Part shown: positions 19,046 through 27,384 of the stretch, one piece after another
Position numbering within the stretch: the stretch's first letter is position 1
Layout of the letters: the number at the start of each line of letters is the position of its first letter
Source of the DNA: Panacibacter ginsenosidivorans
GTDB lineage: Bacteria > Bacteroidota > Bacteroidia > Chitinophagales > Chitinophagaceae
Assembly (NCBI RefSeq): GCF_007971225.1
Contig: NZ_CP042435.1
Coordinates: 3,413,501-3,477,500 of the forward strand
Direction of reading: 5' to 3'
DNA: 64,000 nucleotides
Made by a program: the position numbers and the translations under genes
Notes under the pieces: generated by a model
Databases searched by the model: none
What the model saw: only the letters and a program-made list of their open reading frames with translations
Told to the model about the DNA's origin: nothing

Positions 19046-19361
19046 TACTTTTTTAAGCGATATTACCCAGATCATATTATTTGCTTTAATCAATTGCTAT
19101 TATTGATAATTGTCTGGCTAACACTTATTTGTTTATTAAATTTTTGTGAAGACAGGTTACTTTTCAAAGTTTCAGGTATATATTTGTGTCACAATTACGC
19201 AAAGGGTTACAGCCTTTCCAATATTTCAAAGCTTTGAAAAACTACAACTTCATTGTAGAACTTTTAACGAGAACTTCCCCGATTGTTTAAGCCTTAATGA
19301 TTTCTTGCATCGTTTGATTGCCGTAGTGAACTTTTTTTGTTAAAACTAAAATGTAAGAATT
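19046..19361. other. 316-base gap with a candidate promoter
   Basis: No open frame worth calling. 'tatatttg' at about 19180-19187 fits a -7 box for the next gene and would give it a leader of about 170 bases. No interspersed-repeat arm is present. Confidence 0.35.
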
Positions 19362-19799
19362 ATGAAAAGGTCATTTGTGAAATTTACAAGCAGGAAATTT
19401 ATGTCAGTTGTGTTTATCGCAGCATCTGTAGCTGTATTAACACCTGTAGTAAGCAAGGCTAACGATAACAAAAAAGCTGCCATTGAAATTTTATCTACTG
19501 AAAATACAGCGTCTGTACAATTTGCCGGAAGTACAGAAAGTGCATTGCTTTTCGATGTGAAGATCAGCAATCCTAAAGCAGACAAGTTCACACTTGTTAT
19601 CCAGGCAGAAGATGGTGAAGTGTTATTCAACAAAGAATACACTGATGCCAACTTTACTAAAAAAGTAAAGCTGTTAAAAGGTGGTGATAACACAAGCTAT
19701 AAGTTCACGATCAGGTCTTCTAACAAGGCACTTGAGAACAGCTTCGAGGTTAACACAGCTATAAAAACAGTAGATGATGTTGTAGTAACAAAATTGTAA
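19362..19799 (+). CDS. Hypothetical exported protein
   Basis: A 145-residue protein with a long signal peptide (basic start MKRSFVKFTSRKF, hydrophobic core, cut near 'VSKAND' at about 34). The mature 110 residues are predicted mainly beta ('SALLFDVKISNP', 'FTLVIQAEDGEVLFNKEY', 'YKFTIRSS', 'FEVNTAIKTVDDVVVTKL'), reading like a single small immunoglobulin-like sandwich. No catalytic motif. It has its own perfect terminator and possibly a long 5' leader, so it is a monocistronic secreted protein of unknown role. Confidence 0.65.
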   Translation: MKRSFVKFTSRKFMSVVFIAASVAVLTPVVSKANDNKKAAIEILSTENTASVQFAGSTESALLFDVKISNPKADKFTLVIQAEDGEVLFNKEYTDANFTKKVKLLKGGDNTSYKFTIRSSNKALENSFEVNTAIKTVDDVVVTKL

Positions 19800-19820
19800 T
19801 TTCAACACAACAAGAAAATT

Positions 19821-19850
19821 AGCATGCAGCTTTTGCTGCATGCTTTTTAT
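19821..19850 (+). terminator. Rho-independent terminator
   Basis: Perfect 10-bp stem agcatgcagc/gctgcatgct with a tttt loop at 19821-19844, then tttttattt. It lies between convergent genes and may serve both. Confidence 0.85.
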
Positions 19851-19851
19851 T

Positions 19852-20169
19852 TTATATTCTTACAGCGGTGCCGGTAGCAACAACCATTAGCATACTTCCG
19901 CCGCTTCCAACGGTTTCAAAATCAAGATCAATACCTACTACTGCATTAGCACCCATCTGCTGCGCCTTTCCCTGTAATTCCTGTAAGGCATTAGCTCTTG
20001 CTTCTTCAATAACTCTTTCATAAGTGCCGCTGCGACCGCCCACAATATCTCTTATACCTGCAAATAGATCTTTAAAGATGTTTGCACCTATAATAGCCTC
20101 GGCTGTAACAATGCCAATATATTGCTGAATAGGTTTTCCTTCGATGTTGTTCGTTGTGGTTAATAGCAT
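19852..20169 (-). CDS. YbjQ/UPF0145 family protein
   Basis: A 105-residue protein matching YbjQ (UPF0145, 'putative heavy-metal-binding') in length and motifs: '[19 protein letters not shown]', '[22 protein letters not shown]', '[17 protein letters not shown]'. Members form pentameric rings; the metal-binding role is only a family suggestion. It lies 17 bases downstream of the glycosylase gene and probably shares its transcript. Confidence 0.9.
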   Translation of the reverse strand: MLLTTTNNIEGKPIQQYIGIVTAEAIIGANIFKDLFAGIRDIVGGRSGTYERVIEEARANALQELQGKAQQMGANAVVGIDLDFETVGSGGSMLMVVATGTAVRI

Positions 20170-20186
20170 GTTTGTATAGTTTAATT

Positions 20187-20792
20187 TTAAGTAACTGGTT
20201 TATTGTCTTTCCACTTCCATAAGTAAAGACAGGCGTATGTTCTGTAAGGGCTCCATTTAGCAGATATCTTCAAAATCTTTTCTCTCAATTGTTTTTTATT
20301 TTCGATTTTGAGTTTATATAATTTTACTACAGCGTTCTGCAAACCAAGATCATCAATTGCATAAAGATCTTCGCGACCCAATGTGAACATTAATAACATT
20401 TCAACAGTCCATTTACCAACACCTTTTATTTGCGTAAGCAGTGCAATAACTTCTTCATTGCTCATGGCAAGTAACTTTGTGTCTGTTATTTTATGCTCTA
20501 TGCAAAATCTTGCAACATTATGTACATAACTCACCTTTGCATTTGATAAACCAATTGCACGCAATGCTTCAGGTGCTGTATTCAATACTTGCTTTGGTGT
20601 TGGTTCCTTTCCTTTATATATGTCGAGAAACCTGCGATATATTACATCTGCAACTTTAGTATTTAATTGCTGACTCATAATACTTGCAATCAGATGCAGT
20701 GGAATGTTCTTATGAAATTTTAGTTCATGATAAGGCTCCGTAATTATCAGTGAAAGCTTCTTATCCTTTTTGAGGTGTGCTACATGTTCCAT
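20187..20792 (-). CDS. DNA-3-methyladenine glycosylase II-like (HhH-GPD)
   Basis: A 201-residue HhH-GPD DNA glycosylase. The helix-hairpin-helix is at about 120-137 ([18 protein letters not shown]) and the catalytic Asp is one of Asp147/Asp148 in YAIDDLGL, as in AlkA. '[19 protein letters not shown]' is the conserved entry helix. It removes alkylated bases in base excision repair. The N-terminal AlkA domain is missing, as in the short Mag-type enzymes. It is followed by ybjQ on the same strand. Confidence 0.9.
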   Translation of the reverse strand: MEHVAHLKKDKKLSLIITEPYHELKFHKNIPLHLIASIMSQQLNTKVADVIYRRFLDIYKGKEPTPKQVLNTAPEALRAIGLSNAKVSYVHNVARFCIEHKITDTKLLAMSNEEVIALLTQIKGVGKWTVEMLLMFTLGREDLYAIDDLGLQNAVVKLYKLKIENKKQLREKILKISAKWSPYRTYACLYLWKWKDNKPVT

Positions 20793-21103
20793 GGCAACAA
20801 GATAAAAATTTTATGCTTTCATTTTTACATGAAATGAAGTGTGGTAAATTTTGCGCATGATCGTATACCCAAACTAAGGCTGCAATTATTTCCACAGATA
20901 AAGTGATTGCTCACCTATCTTTTGTTTTGGGGGGGTTACGAATCTTCTTCGTCGATTTGCGACGCAACGATGATGCTATGAAAAGTAAATGATGGTAATC
21001 CGAAAAAATAACATTCAAAGCGAGGACTGTTAAAAAAGAGGGAACCTGCATTAAGATATGAACTTAAGTATGGTGTTTGTGTTATTAAACTAAAATATAA
21101 CCT
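20793..21103. other. 311-base gap with a solo repeat arm
   Basis: A divergent promoter region holding a run of seven G residues at about 20931-20937 and the solo repeat arm listed separately. No gene seen. Confidence 0.4.
20951..20990. repeat. Interspersed repeat, degenerate solo right arm H (C type)
   Basis: gcgacgcaac at 20959-20968 followed by the characteristic outer sequence gatgatgctatgaaa. The inner half of the arm (gtacaag) is lost. Confidence 0.6.
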
Positions 21104-21373
21104 ATGGAGAAAAGACAACAATTAGATGCGATCGAAAAAATGATACGCGAATTAGAAGATGTAAAAAACAGTCAGGAATCTCTGCTGAAAAAAGTTGCGC
21201 AGATAGAGGCAGAAAACATTAATGTTGGCGTTAGTTTATTGGATAATGAATTGCCAGATGTGCATGAACAGGCCGATTCGAATATTGAGCGCCTCTCTCA
21301 GTTGCTTGACAAACTTCAACAATATCGTGATGAATTTGCTAAAAAGCATAAACTTGATGTTGCAGAAGTATAA
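21104..21373 (+). CDS. Small coiled-coil protein, hypothetical
   Basis: An 89-residue, strongly charged, almost wholly helical cytoplasmic protein. Heptad-like Leu/Ile spacing ('LDAIEKMIRELEDVKNSQESLLKKVAQIEAEN' region and 'ERLSQLLDKLQQYRDEFAKKH') suggests a coiled coil. No signal peptide or known motif. It has a strong terminator right after the stop and converges on lysS. Confidence 0.7.
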   Translation: MEKRQQLDAIEKMIRELEDVKNSQESLLKKVAQIEAENINVGVSLLDNELPDVHEQADSNIERLSQLLDKLQQYRDEFAKKHKLDVAEV

Positions 21374-21380
21374 TTGAAAA

Positions 21381-21408
21381 AGCGCCCCAAAACGGGGCGC
21401 TTTTATTT
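21381..21408 (+). terminator. Strong terminator between convergent genes
   Basis: agcgcccc/ggggcgct stem with an aaaac loop, followed by ttttatttt. Its other-strand flank (aaaa before the stem) lets it also serve lysS. Confidence 0.88.
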
Positions 21409-21425
21409 TAGCAAAGTTCTATAAT

Positions 21426-22949
21426 TTATTCTTCTGTTTTTTCCGGTCTCATCTGCGGAAAAAACAATACATCCTGTATAGAAGGCTGATTAGTAAGCAA
21501 CATACACAAACGATCTATACCAATACCAATTCCGCTTGTGGGTGGCATACCATATTCCAATGCCCGTAAGAAATCATAATCGATAAACATCGCTTCATCA
21601 TCGCCACGCTCCATTAACTGTAACTGCTCTTCAAACCTCGCACGCTGATCAATGGGATCATTCAATTCACTATAAGCATTCGCTAATTCTTTACCATTGA
21701 TCATAAGCTCAAAACGTTCTACCAGTCCGGTTTTGCTGCGATGTTTTTTGGTAAGCGGACTCATTTCTACAGGATAATCAATAATAAACGTGGGCTGTAT
21801 ATAATTACCTTCGGCTTTTTCACCAAAGAGTTCGTCAATCAGTTTTCCTTTGCCCATGCTTGCGTCATGCTGCAAGTGCAGTTGTTTGCATATATCACGC
21901 AATTGTTCTTCATGCATTTCACTTACATCAATGCCTGTATTTTCTTTTATGGCATCATAAATAGAAATACGTTTAAATGGTGTTTTAAAACTGATTGTTT
22001 TATCACCCACCTTCACATCAGTTGTGCCATGCAATGCCAGCGCAAGTTTTTCAAAAAGTTGCTCTGTTATTTCCATCATCCAGAAATAATCTTTGTATGC
22101 CGTGTACCATTCAAGCACAGTAAATTCTGGATTGTGTGTTCTGTCCATTCCTTCATTGCGAAAGTTGCGGCTGAATTCATATACCCAGTCAAAACCGCCA
22201 ACAATCAAACGTTTTAGATACAGTTCATTTGCAATGCGCAAATAAAAAGGAACATCGAGTGCATTGTGATGTGTAACAAATGGTCTTGCGGCAGCACCAC
22301 CGGGAATGGCCTGCAATACAGGAGTATCAACTTCCAATGCACCTTGCTCATTCAGAAATTCGCGAATGGTATTAATAAGTTTTGTGCGTTTTAGAAATGT
22401 GTCTTTTACTGAGGGATTAATAATTAGGTCTGCATAACGCTGCCTGTAGCGAAACTCAGGATCAGTTACTGCATCAAACACGTGGCCCGACTCATCACGC
22501 TTTACAACCGGTAAAGGTTTTAATGACTTGGTTAGTAAAGTAAGTGTTTGTGTATGCAAAGATGTTTCGCCGGTTTTGGTAATGAATACATAACCGGTTG
22601 CACCAATAATATCGCCCAAATCGAGACCACGCTTAACAACTGTATCAAAAAAAGTTTTATCCTCGCTTGGGCAAATCTCATCACGTTTTACATATAACTG
22701 TATAATGCCTTTGCTGTCCTGGATCTTTATAAAGAAAACCTTGCCTTTATCATTTATACTCATAATGCGTCCTGCAACACAAACTGCAGCAAATGCATCT
22801 TTTGTTTCTTCTGTAAATGCGTCTTTAATATCTTTTGAATAGTGTGAAACAGGATACAATGGCGCCGGGTATGCATTAATGCCAGCCGCTTCTAATTCTT
22901 TTAACTTATCCCTGCGGATGATCTCCTGTTCAGATAAATGTTGGCTCAT
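21426..22949 (-). CDS. lysS: Lysyl-tRNA synthetase, class II
   Basis: A 507-residue class II LysRS of standard length. The N-terminal OB-fold anticodon-binding domain is at about 60-150 ('AVCVAGRIMSINDKGKVFFIKIQD'). Catalytic motifs are motif 2 'EFSRNFRNEGMDRTHNPEFT' and motif 3 'PPTSGIGIGIDRLCMLLT'. It charges tRNA-Lys in the cytoplasm. It is preceded by a perfect TAnnTTTG box and stands alone in its transcript. Confidence 0.97.
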   Translation of the reverse strand: MSQHLSEQEIIRRDKLKELEAAGINAYPAPLYPVSHYSKDIKDAFTEETKDAFAAVCVAGRIMSINDKGKVFFIKIQDSKGIIQLYVKRDEICPSEDKTFFDTVVKRGLDLGDIIGATGYVFITKTGETSLHTQTLTLLTKSLKPLPVVKRDESGHVFDAVTDPEFRYRQRYADLIINPSVKDTFLKRTKLINTIREFLNEQGALEVDTPVLQAIPGGAAARPFVTHHNALDVPFYLRIANELYLKRLIVGGFDWVYEFSRNFRNEGMDRTHNPEFTVLEWYTAYKDYFWMMEITEQLFEKLALALHGTTDVKVGDKTISFKTPFKRISIYDAIKENTGIDVSEMHEEQLRDICKQLHLQHDASMGKGKLIDELFGEKAEGNYIQPTFIIDYPVEMSPLTKKHRSKTGLVERFELMINGKELANAYSELNDPIDQRARFEEQLQLMERGDDEAMFIDYDFLRALEYGMPPTSGIGIGIDRLCMLLTNQPSIQDVLFFPQMRPEKTEE

Positions 22950-22971
22950 ACTTGCTTTTTAAAAAGGACTG

Positions 22972-22979
22972 CAAAGATA
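22972..22979 (-). promoter_or_regulatory. Bacteroidota -7 box of lysS
   Basis: tatctttg on the minus strand, 23 bases upstream of the start codon. Confidence 0.65.
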
Positions 22980-23058
22980 TGGGTAAGCGGGAAATGAGTA
23001 TTAGCGGAAATAGTGAAAGATTATGGGCCTGGCATTTATTATTATTATGGCGTCGTTC

Positions 23059-23078
23059 CTTGCGTCGCACTCTTGTAC
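23059..23078. repeat. Interspersed repeat, left arm I (C type), apart from its partner
   Basis: cttgcgtcgcactcttgtac, C type. The next right-facing arm is at 24030-24049, on the far side of one gene. Confidence 0.8.
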
Positions 23079-23101
23079 AGCATATAGGCAAGCAGCAAAA
23101 A

Positions 23102-23941
23102 TCACAACCTTATCCTATAAGATGCACAAAGTTTTACAAACAGGCCATCCCCCCAGTTATAATCTGTTGTGTAGTTTTTATTATGACCATTCCCTGCCCT
23201 AAGTTTGCGCATAATGCCATAACCTGCTTCAGTTGATATAACGACATTTTTTGTGGCATAGCAATCAAGATAAGCAGAGAGCTGGTTATCATCTATACGC
23301 AAATAGCTCCCATTGTTCAATAAGTAAGAAAAGGTTAATGCTCTAAAGTTAACGCCGGTATAAAAGTGATCAGTTATCTTATGTTCATAGGTTAAACGCC
23401 CCGGTAATAAGCCAAAAAGATAATTGTGGGCATTTATTTTCCAGTCAACACCTCCCAGTGGTATTACAAACAAACCAAATTGGTCACTATTTACATATAC
23501 ACCAAGCTTATACTTTAGTGTTTCATTATACTTATAATTAATGGTTGCAATGCCGCCCATTTGAAATGTATTGCCATTGAGTTTTAATCCTTCACTATTA
23601 AACTTTGGTATGGCAGCCAATGTGAGTGACAAGCTTTTGTTTTGTAAAGGAATCTGTGCAATTATCGGAAAAGCAATGCTGCTTACCTCAGGAAGAAAAT
23701 CCTTTTTGTCTGCAGAATCTATATTCCAGCTTTCATAAAAAGGACTGAATACAAATAGGGCATTGTTCTTCAGCTTTACGGGCAAATCTGATCCAAGATA
23801 AAGATGTTGGAAAGGTGTAGCCGGTTTATTTTTCCCTTTAAAAGCATGCGTGTACCTTATATTAAGCGGATCTACATATGGTTGGGCGGCCGAAATAAGT
23901 TGGATGAAAATTATACCTGTTATCAAATAGAGTCGGAACAT
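23102..23941 (-). CDS. Hypothetical outer-membrane beta-barrel protein (DUF6268-like)
   Basis: Start chosen at 23941 (MFRLYLITGIIF) where a signal peptide begins; an in-frame ATG 27 bases upstream is less likely. The product has 279 residues with alternating strands ('YKLGVYVNSDQFGLFVIPLGGVDW', 'FYTGVNFRALTFSYLL', 'VVISTEAGYGIMRKL') and ends in the strand 'LFVKLCASYRIRL', typical of outer-membrane barrels. It resembles the DUF6268 group. Function unknown. The gene is bracketed by a left and a right arm of the interspersed repeat. Confidence 0.7.
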   Translation of the reverse strand: MFRLYLITGIIFIQLISAAQPYVDPLNIRYTHAFKGKNKPATPFQHLYLGSDLPVKLKNNALFVFSPFYESWNIDSADKKDFLPEVSSIAFPIIAQIPLQNKSLSLTLAAIPKFNSEGLKLNGNTFQMGGIATINYKYNETLKYKLGVYVNSDQFGLFVIPLGGVDWKINAHNYLFGLLPGRLTYEHKITDHFYTGVNFRALTFSYLLNNGSYLRIDDNQLSAYLDCYATKNVVISTEAGYGIMRKLRAGNGHNKNYTTDYNWGDGLFVKLCASYRIRL

Positions 23942-24029
23942 GGGCACATTTGTATACAAGATATTCAAGAGAATTTAAAAATGCAAGTACTATTTGAAAC
24001 AATAATGAATGATGCTTATTGTTCTGAAA

Positions 24030-24049
24030 GTACAAGTGAGTGACACAAC
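24030..24049. repeat. Interspersed repeat, right arm I (T type)
   Basis: gtacaagtgagtgacacaac, perfect T arm preceded by 'ttctgaaa' and followed by the outer 'ggtgatgctatgaaa'. Confidence 0.85.
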
Positions 24050-24085
24050 GGTGATGCTATGAAAATGAAATGCCGGTAATAAAAA

Positions 24086-24604
24086 TTACAAGCCCATCAA
24101 CATGTCGCTGTAGCTGTGTTCAATGAGGTCTTCATATTTTACGTCAAACTGCTGCATAAGATCTGCGCATTGTTGATGCAGATGCTCAACAGTAAGTGAA
24201 GGATTTGAAAGATTGCTTGCTTCTATCTCAACAAAAGACCCAAGTTTAGGCACCTCATCAAGATGTATTTTAATATTATCAAGGAAAAATATTTTTCGTT
24301 TTTTTTCTACAATCACTTTCACACCTAGTGCTTCGATAAGTAAAGTTTCCAGTTCTCCGGCTTTGGAAACGGCCACAAGTTGAAAATCTGATTGTTTCGG
24401 GCCCTTCTGATTATTGCGATTGTAGAAGATGAGATTGTTTTCAATATTACCCTGTCGCAATTTCAGCCGGCCATCGGACACATTGAAGTACGTGTCTTTT
24501 TGCAGGTCTGTGCCTTTGAAAACAGCGTTTGCAGAAACTAAAAATGCTTCCACCTTTTTGGGGTGGAAGCATTTTGCCTTGATTTCGATATTAATGTGTT
24601 TCAT
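24086..24604 (-). CDS. CYTH-domain protein (class IV adenylate cyclase/thiamine-triphosphatase-like)
   Basis: A 172-residue CYTH protein. The family's N-terminal ExExK is seen as 'NIEIKAK' at 5-11. Further acidic/basic strand pairs are 'TDLQKDTYFNVSDGRLKLRQG', 'VIVEKKRKIFF', 'IHLDEVPKLGSFVEIEA'. CYTH enzymes bind triphosphates and divalent metal in a beta-tunnel; members are triphosphatases or cyclases, and the activity here cannot be told. It lies 26 bases downstream of the DUF3052-like gene on the same strand. A perfect 14-bp hairpin lies within its first 22 codons (see separate entry). Confidence 0.87.
   Translation of the reverse strand: MKHINIEIKAKCFHPKKVEAFLVSANAVFKGTDLQKDTYFNVSDGRLKLRQGNIENNLIFYNRNNQKGPKQSDFQLVAVSKAGELETLLIEALGVKVIVEKKRKIFFLDNIKIHLDEVPKLGSFVEIEASNLSNPSLTVEHLHQQCADLMQQFDVKYEDLIEHSYSDMLMGL
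24541..24575 (-). other. Perfect 14-bp hairpin inside the start of the CYTH gene
   Basis: Arms aaaatgcttccacc (24541-24554) and ggtggaagcatttt (24562-24575) with a 7-base loop. On the minus-strand mRNA it is followed by a run of U, so it looks like a terminator within codons 10-22. Confidence 0.6.
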
Positions 24605-24630
24605 CTAAGACCGTTAATTTTTAACGGTAA

Positions 24631-25077
24631 CTAAACCATTTCTAGTTTCGCTTTTTGCCTTGCAATTGTTTTAGCTTTTACAGGCAAAGGTTCGAATTTC
24701 TTAAAGTGCATTGCAGTCCACACATGGTCGAGTGTAACTTCTGTAATGCTTTCATACTCATTATCACTCAAAATCTGCCAACTGCAATCCCTGTTAAGGT
24801 CACTTGCAATCTTACTGCTCGATTTCGGATAGGCGATCCACAGTTTGCTTTCAGCATGAAGTGCGGGGAAAATTTCGTGCAAAATATTGCACAACTGGTT
24901 GTGGTTAACCGCAAATACCAGTGCAAAATCAATTTTCCGGCTCTTTAAAAGTGGCGTTACATTTTTTGCGTAAGACAATTTTGCAAACTGCTTCTCGATC
25001 GAAGATGGAAGACCCTGAATTAGTAGGTTTTTCTCATCTTTTAACTGTAATTTTTCAAAGAAACTTTGTGTTGACAT
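24631..25077 (-). CDS. DUF3052-like protein
   Basis: Start chosen at 25077 (MSTQSFFEKLQL); an upstream in-frame ATG would prepend a hydrophobic stretch that does not fit. The product has 148 residues. The pattern 'FEKLQLKDEKNLLIQG...DFALVFAVNHNQL...FPALHAESKLWIAYPK...DHVWTAMHF' follows the order of DUF3052 proteins, which have a small Rossmann-like fold without a cofactor motif. Function unknown. Probably co-transcribed with the downstream CYTH gene. Confidence 0.75.
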   Translation of the reverse strand: MSTQSFFEKLQLKDEKNLLIQGLPSSIEKQFAKLSYAKNVTPLLKSRKIDFALVFAVNHNQLCNILHEIFPALHAESKLWIAYPKSSSKIASDLNRDCSWQILSDNEYESITEVTLDHVWTAMHFKKFEPLPVKAKTIARQKAKLEMV

Positions 25078-25207
25078 CCTTAAAGAAATTTTTAAGGTTA
25101 ATGTAAAAAACGGAGTGCAAAAGTAACCAATATATAATAGAATAAATGACAAAGCCACATTTATTTTAAGAATGTGGCTTATTTTAATAAGGTTTTTAGA
25201 TTTATAG

Positions 25208-26017
25208 TTATTTAGAAACAGGCTTATAATAGGTCAACGCCTCTGGCATAAGTTCCTGTAATTTCTTTATCCTGTCCTCGTCGGCGGGGTGGCTACTTAA
25301 AAAAACAGGAGGCTTTTCGCCACCCATTTTGGCCATACGCTGCCAGAATGGAATGGCTTCCTGTGGATTATATCCTGCCATAGCAGCAAATATCAACCCG
25401 TAATGATCAGCTTCATATTCCTGATTTCTGGAATTGGGTAACAGAACCCCAACCTGTGCTGCAGGGCCGTATACATTATTGAAAATATTTAGCGTCTTCG
25501 GATCTCTGCCTAAAGCCACATTACCTGCAATCTGGATACCCTGGGCAAGCATGCTTTGGCTCATTCTTTCGCGGCCATGCCCCGCAACGGCGTGTGTAAT
25601 TTCATGACCTAGTACCACAGCCAACGCAGCTTCATTCTGTGTTACCGGTAAAATCCCCGTATAAACCACCACCTTGCCACCCGGCATACACCATGCGTTG
25701 ACCTCTTTGCTGTCAACAAGGTTAAATTCCCATTTGTAATTGGCAAGTTCATTGGTAAGACCTTTTGTTTTATAATACTCGTTAATCGCATTGGCAATAC
25801 GTGTACCCACCCGGTTTACCATTTCTGCATCTTTGCTTCCAGTACTACTCACAACCTTGCTTTTTGAAAGAAAACTTTTATACTCTGTAACGGCTGTAGT
25901 TTCTACCTGTTCTTCTGATACCAATGTAAGCTGGTTTCTCCCTGTAATGGCATTGTGTGTGCATGAACTATTAATAATAAAAGGCAGAGCAAGAAGACCA
26001 ACGATTTTATAGCGCAT
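25208..26017 (-). CDS. M48-family metalloprotease lipoprotein
   Basis: A 269-residue periplasmic zinc peptidase. Signal with lipobox-like 'INSSC' (Cys19). The zinc motif HEITH is at 138-142 within 'VVLGHEITHAVAGHGRE', and the third ligand Glu is in 'NQEYEADHYG' at about 199-203. 'AWCMPGGKVVVYTGIL' is the conserved strand of the family. It resembles the LoiP/YcaL group, which degrades damaged or misfolded envelope proteins. Single gene. Confidence 0.92.
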   Translation of the reverse strand: MRYKIVGLLALPFIINSSCTHNAITGRNQLTLVSEEQVETTAVTEYKSFLSKSKVVSSTGSKDAEMVNRVGTRIANAINEYYKTKGLTNELANYKWEFNLVDSKEVNAWCMPGGKVVVYTGILPVTQNEAALAVVLGHEITHAVAGHGRERMSQSMLAQGIQIAGNVALGRDPKTLNIFNNVYGPAAQVGVLLPNSRNQEYEADHYGLIFAAMAGYNPQEAIPFWQRMAKMGGEKPPVFLSSHPADEDRIKKLQELMPEALTYYKPVSK

Positions 26018-26109
26018 ATAATTTTTTAATTAGTTTTTCAATTTGTGTACCAAATTAAATGCAAAACTATGTATTGAGGTTTGAAAAATTGGGTGTAATA
26101 ATTTTTATT

Positions 26110-26159
26110 GCCCCTGCTTTTATATTTTTGGCATCACCTGTTGCGTCGCACACTTGTAC
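26110..26159. repeat. Interspersed repeat, left arm J (C type)
   Basis: gttgcgtcgcacacttgtac at 26140-26159, with outer sequence 'gcccctgctttt...tggcatcacct'. The next right arm is at 27266-27285, beyond two genes. Confidence 0.85.
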
Positions 26160-26202
26160 TTTTTGAGCAATAAGCTACTACATTTGTTCCTCAATTTTTT
26201 TT

Positions 26203-26874
26203 ATGCTACAACCAGCCACAATCAAATTCCTGAAAGATTTAAAGAAGAACAATACCAAAGAATGGTTTGATAAAAACCGGAAACTATATGAAGCAGCCAA
26301 AGCTGATTTTGCTGAGATTGTACAGTCCGCTATTGATAAATTTGGTAAAAAGGATGAAACTATCGCCACATTAATAGCAAAGGATTGTATGTTTCGCATC
26401 AACAGAGATGTGCGCTTTAGTAAAGACAAGTCTCCCTATAAAACCAATATGGGCGCCAGCATAAATAAAGCTGGTAAAAAAGCCTGGAATACGGCAGGTT
26501 ATTATTTTCATCTTGAGCCAGGTGGCAGTTTTGTGGGTGGAGGGTTATATATGCCTGAACCTGGAATACTAAAAAAAGTAAGACAGGAGATCGATTATAA
26601 TTTCAACGACTTCAAAAAAATAATCGGCAATAAAAAATTTGCCTTCACTTACAAAGACCTTGATCACAGTAGTGAAATGAAATTAAGCCGTCCTCCAAAA
26701 GATTATGAAGCAGAGAACCCTGCCATTGAATACATAAAACTGAAAAGTTTTATTGCAATGGCACCAATAACAGATACAGAACTAACAGATAAAAACCTGG
26801 TGAAGAAAATAGCAGATGCATTTGAGGCGCTGCAACCATTAATAAATTTTTTAAACCATGCTATCGAAGAATGA
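26203..26874 (+). CDS. DUF2461 domain protein
   Basis: A 223-residue cytoplasmic protein matching DUF2461 over its whole length: 'TIKFLKDLKKNNTKEWFDKNRKLYE', 'MFRINRDVRFSKDKSPYKTNMGA', 'GYYFHLEPGGSFVGGGLYMP'. The family is common and uncharacterised. It converges on an MmcQ/YjbR gene 18 bases away, and the two genes lie between a left and a right repeat arm. Confidence 0.9.
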   Translation: MLQPATIKFLKDLKKNNTKEWFDKNRKLYEAAKADFAEIVQSAIDKFGKKDETIATLIAKDCMFRINRDVRFSKDKSPYKTNMGASINKAGKKAWNTAGYYFHLEPGGSFVGGGLYMPEPGILKKVRQEIDYNFNDFKKIIGNKKFAFTYKDLDHSSEMKLSRPPKDYEAENPAIEYIKLKSFIAMAPITDTELTDKNLVKKIADAFEALQPLINFLNHAIEE

Positions 26875-26892
26875 ATTTAGCTAAGCGTTTCT

Positions 26893-27234
26893 TTATCTTT
26901 TTTTTGGTAATGATTGTACAATAAGATTGTAAGAATTATTGATCATTTCTTTAAGTAATGTATTTGACAAACTTCCATCCATAATGATGGTATTCCAGTG
27001 TTTCTTATTCATATGATATCCCGGTTGCACAGCATAATATTGTTCACGCAATTCAATGGCTTTGTCAGGATCACACTTGGCATTGAATTGCAACGGGCTT
27101 GATGATAGGGATACAAGTAAGAAAATTTTGTTCATTACTTTAAATACAAGTGTGTCTTCTCCAAAAGGAAAACCTTCTGTTGCAGCTTTTTTTGCAAGAC
27201 AATATTCGCGTAGTGTTTCGATATCCATAAGCAA
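26893..27234 (-). CDS. MmcQ/YjbR family protein
   Basis: A 113-residue protein with the MmcQ/YjbR (CyaY-like) pattern: 'ETLREYCLAKKAATEGFPFGEDTLVFKVMNKIF', 'LQFNAKCDPDKAIELREQY', 'GYHMNKKHWNTIIMDGSL'. Members bind double-stranded DNA in vitro in E. coli; a physiological role is not settled. Start could be the first or third codon (MLMDIET). Confidence 0.9.
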   Translation of the reverse strand: MLMDIETLREYCLAKKAATEGFPFGEDTLVFKVMNKIFLLVSLSSSPLQFNAKCDPDKAIELREQYYAVQPGYHMNKKHWNTIIMDGSLSNTLLKEMINNSYNLIVQSLPKKR

Positions 27235-27265
27235 ATTTAATTAATGCTGATAAGAATTGCCAGCA

Positions 27266-27285
27266 GTACAAGTGAGTGACACAAC
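27266..27285. repeat. Interspersed repeat, right arm J (T type)
   Basis: gtacaagtgagtgacacaac, perfect T arm. Confidence 0.85.
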
Positions 27286-27384
27286 AAAAGTATTATACTT
27301 ATTCAACTGCCTGTTACACAACAAAAATGCCTCACTTTTTAAAAGGAGGCATTACACATTTTCGGTTGCTCACTCACAAAAAAT

